Shown: in pieces, positions 44,509-53,743 of the stretch
How positions within the stretch are numbered: position 1 is the first letter of the stretch
How the letters are laid out: each line of letters begins with the position of its first letter
DNA from: Solibacillus sp040274725
GTDB taxonomy: Bacteria; Bacillota; Bacilli; Bacillales_A; Planococcaceae
DNA length: 64,000 nucleotides
Reading direction: 5' to 3'
Assembly: GCA_040274725.1 (NCBI GenBank)
Contig: JBEMAQ010000008.1
Coordinates: 62,001-126,000, forward strand
Position numbers and translations under genes: made by a program
Notes under the pieces: generated by a model
Seen by the model: the letters and a program-made list of their open reading frames with translations, nothing else
The model's database searches: none
Told to the model about the DNA's origin: nothing

Positions 44509-44621
44509 GCATAATTTTAACTTTATGAACAAAAAACCTACTTTACCATTATTATTATATAATTGTTATAATTACACAGTGGCACTCTACGTTGCCCGAT
44601 TATTTACCTGGAGGTTATGTT

Positions 44622-45032
44622 ATGTATAAGCATATTTTAGTAGCAGTAGACGGTTCTGATAACTCATTACGCGCGGTACAGGATGCTGTAAACGTTGCAA
44701 AAGAACAATCTTTAGTGGAGCTTCTTTTCGTCGGCTCAACAGAGGCAATTGCTTCAGATGTTTTTAAAGCGGGGACATTAGATAATTTACACGAGAGCTA
44801 TAAAGCGCAATTCACTCGTGAAATTATAGCTGTAAAGCAGCACCCAAATACAAAAATTACAATCGAAAACGGAGAAGCAGGCAAAACCATTACAAAGTAC
44901 GCAAATAGTAACGCCGTAGATTTAGTTGTACTTGGCTGCCGCGGACTTACAGCGATGCAGGAAATGGTATTCGGTAGTGTTAGTACATATGTGTTGAAAA
45001 ATGTAAATTGTTCTACGCTTGTTGTGAAGTAA
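44622..45032 (+). CDS. Universal stress protein UspA family
   Basis: A 136 aa Usp domain: MYKHILVAVDGSDNSLRAV at the start and LVVLGCRGLTAMQEMVFGSVSTYVL near 105-130, the ATP-binding pattern of the family. GGAGGT stands six bases before the ATG at 44622. It is only distantly like the Usp at 12533-12979. Its position between acuC and ccpA replaces motPS of B. subtilis. Monocistronic with a terminator shared with ccpA. Confidence 0.92.
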   Translation: MYKHILVAVDGSDNSLRAVQDAVNVAKEQSLVELLFVGSTEAIASDVFKAGTLDNLHESYKAQFTREIIAVKQHPNTKITIENGEAGKTITKYANSNAVDLVVLGCRGLTAMQEMVFGSVSTYVLKNVNCSTLVVK

Positions 45033-45056
45033 TCCATTTATTATGCCTAATGAAGA

Positions 45057-45092
45057 TAAAAAGGTAGCGACCACTTGGCCGCTACCTTTTTA
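45057..45092. terminator. Bidirectional terminator between uspA and ccpA
   Basis: AAAAAGGTAGCG / CGCTACCTTTTT perfect stem with tails on both sides; it overlaps the ccpA stop codon. Confidence 0.9.
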
Positions 45093-46088
45093 TTTCACTG
45101 AATCACGCATTTCAATACGGTGTGGTAAGACAACACTTTGCTCAGCTACTGACTCTTTGTTCATTAATTTTGTTAATAAGCGCATTGACACTGCACCAAT
45201 ATCATACAGCGGTAAGACAACGCTTGATAGCTGTGGGCGTACCATACGTGCGAGCTTAGAATTTTCAAAGCTTAACACTTCAACGTCCCCAGGAACCGTT
45301 TTCCCTGCATCTTGCACGCCGTGAACACAACCAATCGCCAGTTCATCATTCCCTGCAAAAATCGCTGTTGGTGGGTTGTCTAGCTTCGATAAATTCGCCC
45401 ACACCTCAAGCCCGCTATCATATGAACTACCATTTGCTGCAACAAGCGCTTGATCAAACGCAATGCCAGCTTTTTGTAATGCTTCTTTATATGCCGCAAA
45501 TTTATGCTGACCATTTACGGTATATTGCAGTGAGTTCGAAACGTAAGCAATACGCGTATGCCCATTTTTCAGTAGCAACTCCATACCCTCTAATGCGGCC
45601 TGGAAATAATCAATATTAACCGACGGCGTTTTTTCAGACGAGCTAACAGAGCCTGCTAGCACAATTGGTACAGGCGAATGCTCAATCGCATGTTGAATTT
45701 GTGCTGTGACCTCGTTTGTCATCATAACAATGCCGTCCACTTGCTTGCTAAGCATCGTATCAAGTAACGTTAATTCCTTATCCTCATTTTCATCTGAGTT
45801 CGCTAAAATAATATTGTAGCGATACATTGTCGCAATATCTTCAATACCACGTGCAAGCTCCGCATACAAAATATTTGAAATATCAGGAATAATTACGCCT
45901 ACCGATGTTGTTTTTTTACTTGCGAGACCTCTAGCAACTGCATTCGGCCTGTATTCTAAACGTTCAATTACTTCCAATACTTTTTTCCTTGTTGCTGGCT
46001 TTACATTTTGATTGCCGTTCACAACACGAGACACCGTCGCCATCGACACATTCGCCTCACGTGCAACATCATAAATCGTAACAGTCAA
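45090..46088 (-). CDS. ccpA: Catabolite control protein A
   Basis: Global carbon regulator of the LacI family that binds cre sites with HPr-Ser46-P as corepressor. The product is 332 aa: HTH TIYDVAREANVSMATVSRVVNG at the N terminus (split around residue 15), hinge helix GLASKK, then a periplasmic-binding-like core. The DNA-contact helix and hinge are essentially identical to B. subtilis CcpA. I place the start at a TTG (46088) because GGGGGCG is six bases before it. It is next to aroA as in B. subtilis and 12 kb from a cre site in this same window. Confidence 0.95.
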   Translation of the reverse strand: MTVTIYDVAREANVSMATVSRVVNGNQNVKPATRKKVLEVIERLEYRPNAVARGLASKKTTSVGVIIPDISNILYAELARGIEDIATMYRYNIILANSDENEDKELTLLDTMLSKQVDGIVMMTNEVTAQIQHAIEHSPVPIVLAGSVSSSEKTPSVNIDYFQAALEGMELLLKNGHTRIAYVSNSLQYTVNGQHKFAAYKEALQKAGIAFDQALVAANGSSYDSGLEVWANLSKLDNPPTAIFAGNDELAIGCVHGVQDAGKTVPGDVEVLSFENSKLARMVRPQLSSVVLPLYDIGAVSMRLLTKLMNKESVAEQSVVLPHRIEMRDSVK

Positions 46089-46280
46089 AACAATCGCCCC
46101 CTTTTCATCAATATATAATAATTCCATCATATAATACTTTCATTTCCATTTTCAATATTCAATCATAGTTTTCCTATTAAATTTCTGATATTGTCGGACA
46201 TTTGCCATTATAAATACACATAACCAACATATTGTACTGCCTTTCTTTATATGGAAATTTTATAATTTTCTTTTTATCAA

Positions 46281-46315
46281 AAAGAGCCACATCAAAATAA
46301 TTTGATGTGACCCCT
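46281..46315 (-). terminator. Terminator after aroA
   Basis: GCCACATCAAA / TTTGATGTGAC stem with TCTTTTTG tail on the minus strand. Confidence 0.85.
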
Positions 46316-46325
46316 ATTTTATGAA

Positions 46326-47411
46326 TTAAGCTTTCACTTCATACTGCTTCATGAATTTTAAAATTTCTTCGTAGTATGCGTTGAATGTCGGAATATCCAT
46401 TTGTTGCTGTTGGTCAGATAACGCGATTGATGGATCTGGGTGAACCTCAGCCATGACACCGTCTGCACCAATTGCGATTGCCGCTTTTGTACATGGTAAT
46501 AATAAATCACGACGACCTGTTGAGTGCGTTACGTCCACCATTACTGGTAAATGCGTTTCTTGCTTTAAGATTGGCACAGCTGAAATATCTAATGTGTTAC
46601 GCGTTGCTTTTTCGTATGTACGAATACCGCGCTCGCAAAGGATGATATTTTGATTGCCTTTAGACATGATGTACTCTGCTGCATGGATGAACTCATCAAT
46701 TGTTGCTGCTAAACCACGTTTTAATAAAATCGGTTTGTTTAGCTCCCCTGCTGCTTTTAGTAGCTCGAAGTTTTGCATGTTACGTGCACCAATTTGGATC
46801 ACATCTACGTAATCTAAAGCTGTTTCTAAATCTGATGGTGTTACGATTTCTGTGACAACACCTAAACCGTGTTTGTCAGCAGCTTGTTTTAAGATTTTTA
46901 ACCCTTCTAAGCCAAGGCCTTGGAAGTCATATGGTGATGTACGTGGCTTGTATGCGCCACCGCGAATTAATTTTAAGCCTTTTTCAGCAATTGTCGCTGC
47001 TACTGCCTCTACTTGCTCGTATGATTCAACCGCACACGGACCGAATACGAATGATGGACCACCTGCACCAACTAAATCGCCATTGATATTGATGACAGTA
47101 TCTTCTGACTTTTCTTTGCGTGAAACAAGTAATTCTTTTTTCTTTTCCGCTTCAAGTTGCTTTAATGCCGTTTTGAAGATTTGTTTGAAAATGTAATCAA
47201 CCGTCATTTGATTTAACGGACCGTTATTATGTTTTTTGATTAAATCAAGCATGTGACGCTCACGTAATGGATCGTAACGGTGCACACCTTGCTTTTCTTT
47301 AATTTTACCGATTTCTTCTACTACCGCAGCACGTTCATTTACTAAACGTAAAATTTCTAAATTCAATTCATCAATTTGGCTACGTAGGCCTTGTAAATCT
47401 TGCTGACTCAT
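46326..47411 (-). CDS. aroA: Bifunctional chorismate mutase / DAHP synthase
   Basis: A 361 aa fusion: an AroQ-type chorismate mutase (about 1-90; LRSQIDELNLEILRLVNERA and GVHRYDPLRE) and a type I beta DAHP synthase (about 110-355; GPCAVESYEQV, GGAYKPRTSPYDFQG, DVTHSTGRRDLLLP). It makes DAHP from PEP and erythrose 4-phosphate, the first step to aromatic amino acids. In B. subtilis the mutase part mediates feedback inhibition by prephenate and chorismate. It stands next to ccpA as in Bacillus. Confidence 0.95.
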   Translation of the reverse strand: MSQQDLQGLRSQIDELNLEILRLVNERAAVVEEIGKIKEKQGVHRYDPLRERHMLDLIKKHNNGPLNQMTVDYIFKQIFKTALKQLEAEKKKELLVSRKEKSEDTVININGDLVGAGGPSFVFGPCAVESYEQVEAVAATIAEKGLKLIRGGAYKPRTSPYDFQGLGLEGLKILKQAADKHGLGVVTEIVTPSDLETALDYVDVIQIGARNMQNFELLKAAGELNKPILLKRGLAATIDEFIHAAEYIMSKGNQNIILCERGIRTYEKATRNTLDISAVPILKQETHLPVMVDVTHSTGRRDLLLPCTKAAIAIGADGVMAEVHPDPSIALSDQQQQMDIPTFNAYYEEILKFMKQYEVKA

Positions 47412-47584
47412 TCTCTTCCCCTCTTCCCTTCATACACAGCTCTTTTAGTTCGCTGAAATATATGATACATTTTAAGTGAATAACTACATTATAGTCAACT
47501 ATCGCGAGAATGTCACGTATTTTTAATTTAGCGATTCAACTCGCTAAAGTAAATTCATTATAGTAAGAAAGGAAGCGTTTTTCT

Positions 47585-49735
47585 ATGACATCAAAACTTT
47601 TTGCTTTAGATATTGGTACGCGCTCCGTTGTTGGTATTATTTTAGAGGAAAATAATGACCATTATCATGTTGCAGATATTTTAGTAAAAGAACATAAAGA
47701 ACGTGCTATGGTCGATGGGCAAATACATAATGTACTGTACGTTGCGGAGTTAATTTCAGAAATTAAAGCACAATTAGAAGAAACGCATGGTCCACTGAAA
47801 AAAGTAAGTGTCGCTGCTGCCGGTCGTTCGCTTAAAACCGAGCAAGCGAGCATTACGATTTCGATTAAAAATCGCCCTATTTTTACAGAGGAGGATATTA
47901 GCCGCCTTGAACTACAAGCTGTACAGCAAGCACAGCAGCAGCTCCTACAGCAAAAGCAGGATGCAAAGGCGAGCCATTATTACTGTGTTGGCTATTCGGT
48001 GCTTCGTTATCGCTTAGATGATGAGGAAATCGGTAGTCTACTTGACCAGCAAGGTGACGAAGCGTCAATTGAAGTCATCGCTACATTCCTACCACGTGTC
48101 GTTGTCGAATCACTGCTTGCCGCACTGAAGCGTGCCGATTTAGAAATGGAAGCATTAACACTTGAGCCAATCGCTGCCATTAATGTGCTCATTCCTCCAA
48201 CGATGCGTCGTCTCAATGTAGCACTTGTTGATATTGGTGCAGGTACATCGGATATTGCCATCACGGACAAAAATACAATCGTTGCATACGGCATGGTGCC
48301 AACAGCGGGCGATGAAATTACTGAAGCACTAAGCGACCATTATTTACTCGACTTCCCTGTTGCTGAAATGGCCAAGCGTCAAATTAATACGAGTGATGAA
48401 ATTTTAATTCAAGATATTTTAGGCTTTGATCAGCATTTCCCAAAAGATGAAGTATTAGAAGCCATTTACCCTGCAATTGAAAATTTAGCACAAGCAATCG
48501 GCACGGAAATTTTACGCCTTAATAATAACGAGGCGCCAAAAGCGGTCATGCTTGTTGGTGGTGGTAGTTTAACACCGCATCTACCTGAGGAATTGGGTAA
48601 AATTTTAAATTTACCTACAAATCGTGTTGCTGTACGTGGCATTGATGCTATTCCTAATTTAACACGCGACGAATCCATTGAGGCAACACCTGAGCTCATT
48701 ACGCCAATCGGTATCGCAATCGCTGCCAGGAAAGCGCCGATTCATTACATGAGCCTAACGGTAAATGAACAGGTCGTTCGTTTATTCGAATTAAAAGAAA
48801 TGACAGTTGGTGACGCCTTTTTAGCAGCCAATATTCGCGCCAAACAATTGTACGGCAAGCCGGGACATGGTCTATCGCTTACGGTAAATGGACAGGATAT
48901 TTTTGTGCCAGGTGAGCACGGACAGGCGGCACAAATTTTGGTGAACGGCGAAGAGGCGACGACGAAAACACTGATTAAAAGTGGTGATCAAATCGAGCTA
49001 ATTGAAGGTCAAAACGGAGCAGATGCTATTGTTACACTACGCGACATTGTCGATGGCGCAACGGTTAAAACAATCACCATTCGCGACACACCGTATATGG
49101 TTGAGCCTCAAGTTTTTGTGAACGGTGAATTAAGTACGCTCGAAACAGTATTAAAAGACCGCGATACAATCATTATCGAAACCGCTGAAACCGTCGAAGA
49201 AATTTTAACTGCCACAAAAAATCAAAACTTACTGACTAGCTTAGGTAGTTATCTCATTCACGTTGACGGAAAACCATTGCAGCTACCAGAATTTTCATCA
49301 CAGCTTTTTATAAATGGTAAACCTGCAAAGCCGCAATATCCGGTTGGCAATGGCGATGTGATTACATTAGCAACCGCAGCAGTACCAACAGCAGAGGTCA
49401 TTGCAGGTCATTTAAATATTTTATTAGAGGACCGTATTACCGTAACGTTTCAGCAAGCACGTCTTGATTTAGTGAAAACAGCACGTGAAATGGTTGTCAA
49501 CGGTGTTGTCGTGCAAGAGCAGTCAACTGTGCCAAACGGAGCAACAGTAAAAATTATTGACCGCGACCAAAGTAAATGGATTTATCAGGACGTATTCCGC
49601 TTCTCGAGCTGGCAATTACCTGTAGCGTTTAAAGGTTCGTTTACGATTTTACGCAACGGGGTTCCTTCTGCGTTTGATAGTGAAATTTACGGTGGCGACA
49701 CGCTGGAGATTCAATTAACCGAACAGACAGTGTAG
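47585..49735 (+). CDS. FtsA-like actin-fold ATPase with C-terminal tandem repeats
   Basis: A 716 aa cytoplasmic protein. The first 390 residues are an FtsA/PilM-type actin fold: phosphate loop 1 FALDIGTRSVVGI (6-18), an inserted SHS2/1C-like subdomain, phosphate loop 2 LVDIGAGTSDIAIT near 215 and adenosine motif VMLVGGGSLTPHL near 318. The rest, which FtsA lacks, holds five divergent units of about 60 residues with the pattern hhNG-x8-12-GD-x-hxh, starting near 451, 510, 574, 636 and 688 (ILVNG, VFVNG, LFING, MVVNG, ILRNG). No C-terminal amphipathic helix is evident. It is an FtsA paralogue found near ccpA/aroA in some Bacillales; its function is not known. Confidence 0.8.
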   Translation: MTSKLFALDIGTRSVVGIILEENNDHYHVADILVKEHKERAMVDGQIHNVLYVAELISEIKAQLEETHGPLKKVSVAAAGRSLKTEQASITISIKNRPIFTEEDISRLELQAVQQAQQQLLQQKQDAKASHYYCVGYSVLRYRLDDEEIGSLLDQQGDEASIEVIATFLPRVVVESLLAALKRADLEMEALTLEPIAAINVLIPPTMRRLNVALVDIGAGTSDIAITDKNTIVAYGMVPTAGDEITEALSDHYLLDFPVAEMAKRQINTSDEILIQDILGFDQHFPKDEVLEAIYPAIENLAQAIGTEILRLNNNEAPKAVMLVGGGSLTPHLPEELGKILNLPTNRVAVRGIDAIPNLTRDESIEATPELITPIGIAIAARKAPIHYMSLTVNEQVVRLFELKEMTVGDAFLAANIRAKQLYGKPGHGLSLTVNGQDIFVPGEHGQAAQILVNGEEATTKTLIKSGDQIELIEGQNGADAIVTLRDIVDGATVKTITIRDTPYMVEPQVFVNGELSTLETVLKDRDTIIIETAETVEEILTATKNQNLLTSLGSYLIHVDGKPLQLPEFSSQLFINGKPAKPQYPVGNGDVITLATAAVPTAEVIAGHLNILLEDRITVTFQQARLDLVKTAREMVVNGVVVQEQSTVPNGATVKIIDRDQSKWIYQDVFRFSSWQLPVAFKGSFTILRNGVPSAFDSEIYGGDTLEIQLTEQTV

Positions 49736-49814
49736 TTATAGCAAGTGCTTTATAGTGCACGACCATTCTCTTTAAATTTTATTTTCTTAAAAACTATTAC
49801 TTTCTTATCCACTA

Positions 49815-49850
49815 AAAAATGTGCGGGAACATACTATCCAGCACATTTTT
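49815..49850. terminator. Bidirectional terminator between the FtsA-like gene and the sugar island
   Basis: AAAAATGTGC / GCACATTTTT stem. It ends four bases before the araB stop and marks the right-hand end of the leftward sugar operon. Confidence 0.82.
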
Positions 49851-49853
49851 CAG

Positions 49854-51521
49854 CTAATTGTAAAATGAGCGTAAATTTTTCAGACGTTTCATCAAGTCAT
49901 TATTGGCTTTTCCAAAATAATCATGTAATTGCTTATACTCTTTATATAGTTGATTATACACTTCTATATGATTTGGAATTGGCTGAATAACTGCCTCTTT
50001 TACAAGAGCCATCTTTTGAGCCGCTTCTTTAATCGTGTCATATCCGCCGTTTTTAGTACCCGCTGCAACGGCTGCGAACATCGCAGAGCCAACTGCTGAT
50101 GTATGTTTAGAATCGGCAATTGTAATTGGAAAATTCGTTACATCTGCATAAATTTGCATCAGTAGTTTATTTTTTTGCGGTAAACCACCACATGCATATA
50201 GTTGCTCTACTTTTATACCATGCTCATTAAAAGTATCAATAATTGTTTTCGTACCAAAAGCCGTAGCTTCTAATAATGCGCGATACATTTCCTCTGGCTT
50301 TGTACGGAGTGTCATTCCTAGGATTAAGCCACTTAAATTTGCATCTACTAATGTTGAACGATTACCGTTCCACCAATCTAATGCTAAAAGGCCGCTTTCA
50401 CCTGGCTTATATGCTGTAGCTAATTTTTCTAAATATTGATGAATAGTTAAACCTTGTTTTTCAGCTTCTTTATAGTAAGTTGCGGGAACGAATTCTTCAA
50501 CAAACCACTCAAAAATATCACCAACGGCAGATTGCCCTGCTTCATAGCCATAAAACCCTGGAATTATTCCATCCTCAACAACACCACAAATACCTGGAAC
50601 ATGCCTTTCCTCTGATCCTAATAGCATATGACAAATCGATGTGCCCATAGACATCACCATTTTCCCTGGTTCAAATACTCCAACTGCTGGTACTGCAACA
50701 TGTGCATCAACGTTTCCAATTGCGACAGCGATACCCGCAGTTAAGCCAATTTTGCTCGCCATCGACTCCGTTAAATAACCTGCTGTCGTGCCTAGAGCAT
50801 GTACCTCACCGCGCAGTTTCGTTTCCGTTAAATGTTCAAGACGGCTATCCAGCATGTGGAAAAACCCCTTCCTTGGATAACCTTCTTGCTTATGCCAAAT
50901 CGCTTTGTAGCCAGCTGTGCAGCTATTTCGCATTAATTTACCTGTAAGTTGTGAAATAACCCAATCTGTCGCTTCAACAAATTGATCCGTTTGTTCATAC
51001 ACTTCTGGTGCCTCGTTGAGTATTTGCCAAATTTTCGCTATCATCCACTCCGATGAAATTTTCCCACCATAGCGGTTTAAAAATTTCTCGTTTTGCTGAC
51101 AAGCAATTTCATTTAGGCGATTCGCTTCAGGCTGGGCCGCATGGTGCTTCCACAATTTCACCCAACTATGAGGAGTTGATTGCCATTGTTGTTGGAAGCA
51201 TAGTGGTTGGAGAGATGCATCAATTGGTAGCATTGTGCATGCGGTAAAATCAATACCAATGCCAATAACGTCACCTCGCCTCACACCCGACATTTTTAAA
51301 ATGGCTGGAATCGAATTTTCAATCACCTCGATATAATCTCGGGGATGTTGTAATGCCCATTCGTTTTCTAATTTTGTTACGCCATCTGGAAGCGTCTCAG
51401 TCATCACACCATGTTGATAGGGAGTTACATGATTTGCAATTTCTTTACCATCAGCAAGAGAGACGAGGACAGCTCTCCCAGATTGTGTGCCATAGTCAAT
51501 ACCAATCGTATATTTTCCCAT
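49854..51521 (-). CDS. araB: FGGY sugar kinase, ribulokinase AraB type
   Basis: A 555 aa kinase with the AraB layout, clearly longer than xylulokinases (about 500 aa). IGIDYGTQSGRAVLVSL at 4-20 is the phosphate-binding start, GIGIDFTACTMLP near 87 and the FGGY C-terminal adenine region EATAFGTKTIIDTF...ACGGLPQKNKLLMQI near 425-460. It should phosphorylate a 2-ketopentose at O5; AraB enzymes are known for broad ketopentose tolerance. Last gene of the island. Its ATG is six bases past the araD stop with the ribosome site inside araD. There is no araA in the window, so the ketopentose must come from another isomerase or from uptake. Confidence 0.9.
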   Translation of the reverse strand: MGKYTIGIDYGTQSGRAVLVSLADGKEIANHVTPYQHGVMTETLPDGVTKLENEWALQHPRDYIEVIENSIPAILKMSGVRRGDVIGIGIDFTACTMLPIDASLQPLCFQQQWQSTPHSWVKLWKHHAAQPEANRLNEIACQQNEKFLNRYGGKISSEWMIAKIWQILNEAPEVYEQTDQFVEATDWVISQLTGKLMRNSCTAGYKAIWHKQEGYPRKGFFHMLDSRLEHLTETKLRGEVHALGTTAGYLTESMASKIGLTAGIAVAIGNVDAHVAVPAVGVFEPGKMVMSMGTSICHMLLGSEERHVPGICGVVEDGIIPGFYGYEAGQSAVGDIFEWFVEEFVPATYYKEAEKQGLTIHQYLEKLATAYKPGESGLLALDWWNGNRSTLVDANLSGLILGMTLRTKPEEMYRALLEATAFGTKTIIDTFNEHGIKVEQLYACGGLPQKNKLLMQIYADVTNFPITIADSKHTSAVGSAMFAAVAAGTKNGGYDTIKEAAQKMALVKEAVIQPIPNHIEVYNQLYKEYKQLHDYFGKANNDLMKRLKNLRSFYN

Positions 51522-51527
51522 TGTTAT

Positions 51528-52232
51528 TTACCTCAAATTTTCTTGGCCGTAGTAAGCATTAGCGCCATGTTTTCTGTAAAAATGTTTACCTAACAATTCA
51601 TTACCTATAGATTGAATGTCCGGTGTTAATTGGCGTGTGAATAATGCCATTTTTGCACATTGCTCGAGTACCACAGCATTATGAACAGCACCTAATGGCG
51701 ATTTTCCCCAGCTAAAAGGAGCATGGTTATTAACTAAAACACTTGGTATGCTATTCGGATTTAAATGTTTGAATGTTTCTATAATAACGTTACCTGTCTC
51801 AAGCTCATAGTCACCCTGAATTTCCTCATTAGTCAGTTGTCGCGTACAAGGTATATCCCCATCGAAGTAATCTGCATGCGTTGTTCCTAATGCCGGAATT
51901 GGCTTCCCAGCCTGTGCAAAAATTGTTCCCCATTGTGAATGGGTATGAGCAACTCCACCGATGTCCGAAAAGTTTTTATATAAAACTAAATGCGTTCTTG
52001 TATCCGAAGAAGGGCGTAAATTCCCTTCTACAATATTGCCATCTAAATCGAGTACAACTAACTTTTCCATAGTTAAATGGTCATATTCTACACCACTCGG
52101 TTTAATAACAACTAAACCTTGTTCTCTATCAATACCGCTAATATTTCCCCAGGTGAAAGTAACTAAACCATATTTAGGTAGTAAACGATTCGCTTCTAAT
52201 ACTTGTTCTTTTAACGATTGCAGCAACTTCAT
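51528..52232 (-). CDS. araD: L-ribulose-5-phosphate 4-epimerase
   Basis: A 234 aa class II aldolase-family epimerase converting L-ribulose 5-phosphate to D-xylulose 5-phosphate. Zinc-site histidines are in HTHSQWGT (near 95-99) and the late histidine in the LEQCAKMALFT region context; TFTWGNISGID near 29 and IKPSGVEYD near 45 bind the phosphate. I start it at the ATG at 52232 because AAGGGG lies five bases upstream; a GTG two codons earlier is too close. Adjacent to araB. The enzyme class could also act as an L-fuculose-phosphate-like aldolase, but similarity to AraD is stronger. Confidence 0.9.
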   Translation of the reverse strand: MKLLQSLKEQVLEANRLLPKYGLVTFTWGNISGIDREQGLVVIKPSGVEYDHLTMEKLVVLDLDGNIVEGNLRPSSDTRTHLVLYKNFSDIGGVAHTHSQWGTIFAQAGKPIPALGTTHADYFDGDIPCTRQLTNEEIQGDYELETGNVIIETFKHLNPNSIPSVLVNNHAPFSWGKSPLGAVHNAVVLEQCAKMALFTRQLTPDIQSIGNELLGKHFYRKHGANAYYGQENLR

Positions 52233-52296
52233 CCACACCCCTTTTTTATTTTATAAGATACGTTAATTTCAATTATCCCTCTTTTATAGGAAGTAT

Positions 52297-52851
52297 TTAA
52301 TCAGTGATTTCTGGCATTCGCTCAATACGTGAATCGGTAAATATATCCGATTCATCTGTGCTCTTTGTTGAGAACTCAGAAATGATAGCACCTTCTTTAC
52401 CTGCTTTGAACCAATGTAACGTATTCGGATAAATTGTATATTGCTCACCAGGTGTTAAAACAATTTCATTAAACACAGTGTAGTACTTCTCGTCACCTGT
52501 TGGTGGCTGCGTTTGAATTGAATTTGCATCACCATCACCTTCAACGTATAAATATACTTTTCCGTAGCGACAGCGAAAAGTTTCTTCTTTCCCTTCATCA
52601 AAGCCTCGTGGTGGATGTTTATGCTCAGGACAAGTTTGGTTAGGTAATAACACCAAATCCTTGGCACAACAATGCTCTGTATTTACATACGTAATTAATT
52701 GTAAGCCGGTAACTTTAGGTTTATTTAAACCAAAGTCAGCAACTTCGATTTTCCCTTTCTCTTCTTCCGTTAAAATGATTTGTGCTTTTTCTAACATTTC
52801 TAATGACAAGGCTTTAAATTTTTCATATTCAGTCTTATTCAATTCGACCAC
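52297..52851 (-). CDS. D-lyxose isomerase-like cupin
   Basis: A 184 aa cupin of the D-lyxose ketol-isomerase family (YdaE-like). Metal ligands look complete: two His in CPEHKHPPRG near 75-79, Glu in EGKEETFRCR near 87 and His in YPNTLHWFK near 146. Family enzymes interconvert D-lyxose with D-xylulose and D-mannose with D-fructose; slower action on other pentoses such as L-ribose has been described. In this island it would supply the ketose for AraB or the PfkB kinase. The start is uncertain: the GTG at 52851 lacks a clear ribosome site and may be coupled to the aldolase gene 14 bases upstream. Confidence 0.85.
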   Translation of the reverse strand: MVELNKTEYEKFKALSLEMLEKAQIILTEEEKGKIEVADFGLNKPKVTGLQLITYVNTEHCCAKDLVLLPNQTCPEHKHPPRGFDEGKEETFRCRYGKVYLYVEGDGDANSIQTQPPTGDEKYYTVFNEIVLTPGEQYTIYPNTLHWFKAGKEGAIISEFSTKSTDESDIFTDSRIERMPEITD

Positions 52852-52864
52852 TCATTTCTGCTAA

Positions 52865-53731
52865 TTATTTATTCATAAACAATTGCATTGCACCTTTTAC
52901 ATTTCTTTTCATTGAATTTTTCGCAATGACTGTAAAATCATGATAGAAAAACACCATGCTTTTTGACTCTTGATTAACTTTATCTAAAATTGCTTGTGCA
53001 CCAGCTTTTGCTGCATAACTATAATAATTAATTTTACGTACACCGGCATTAATCGCCGTCCTATATTCATGCTCACTTAAACCAGATCCACCGTGCATGA
53101 CGACAGGTAATTGAATCCTGTCTGAAATTTGTTGTAAACGTTTAAAATCCAAATTTGGTTCAGTCATATAAATTCCATGCACCGTTCCGAATGAAGCAGC
53201 TAATGCATCAATGCCCGTTTGCTGCACAAAGTCTTGCGCAATTTCTGGATTTGTATAAATTTCAATGATTTCATGTGAATCATTTCCTAGAGATTCCTCA
53301 CCACCAAGCCCAGAAGAAGTAATTGTACCCAGCTCTGCTTCTACTGAAACATTCTGAGCATGCGCATACTTTACGACTTCCTTTACAACTTTTACATTAT
53401 CATCGTACTCTAAATGAGATGCATCAATCATAACCGAGCTAAAGCCTAAGCCAATCGCCTTTTTCACTGTTTCTAAACTGCTGCCATGATCTAAATGAAC
53501 AACAACTGGAACAGTCGCTTTTTTCGCCAGGTCAATTAAAATCGGCCCTATTACCTCGATGGGGATAATTTCATCATGAACTTCTGCATGGGATAAAATT
53601 ACTGGTACATTTAACTCTTCTGCTGCTTCAACCACAGCTCTTGCAGATTCTAAGGTTGGTGAATTAAATGCACCTACCGCGTAATTTCCTTTTATCGCTT
53701 CCTCTAATACTTCTTGTAAGGTTACTAACAT
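52865..53731 (-). CDS. Class II fructose/tagatose-bisphosphate-type aldolase
   Basis: A 288 aa zinc aldolase of the FbaA/GatY/IolJ group. HLDHGSSLETV near 80 holds the catalytic Asp and a zinc His, SVMIDASHL near 99, VEAELGTI near 132, GTVHGIYM near 178 (zinc His) and VMHGGSGLSEHEY near 206 (zinc His). Such enzymes split a ketose (bis)phosphate to DHAP and an aldehyde. Lying after a PfkB kinase, it likely cleaves the product of that kinase. The true housekeeping Fba would not be expected here. GGGGGGAG precedes the ATG. Confidence 0.9.
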   Translation of the reverse strand: MLVTLQEVLEEAIKGNYAVGAFNSPTLESARAVVEAAEELNVPVILSHAEVHDEIIPIEVIGPILIDLAKKATVPVVVHLDHGSSLETVKKAIGLGFSSVMIDASHLEYDDNVKVVKEVVKYAHAQNVSVEAELGTITSSGLGGEESLGNDSHEIIEIYTNPEIAQDFVQQTGIDALAASFGTVHGIYMTEPNLDFKRLQQISDRIQLPVVMHGGSGLSEHEYRTAINAGVRKINYYSYAAKAGAQAILDKVNQESKSMVFFYHDFTVIAKNSMKRNVKGAMQLFMNK

Positions 53732-53743
53732 AAAATCTCCCCC

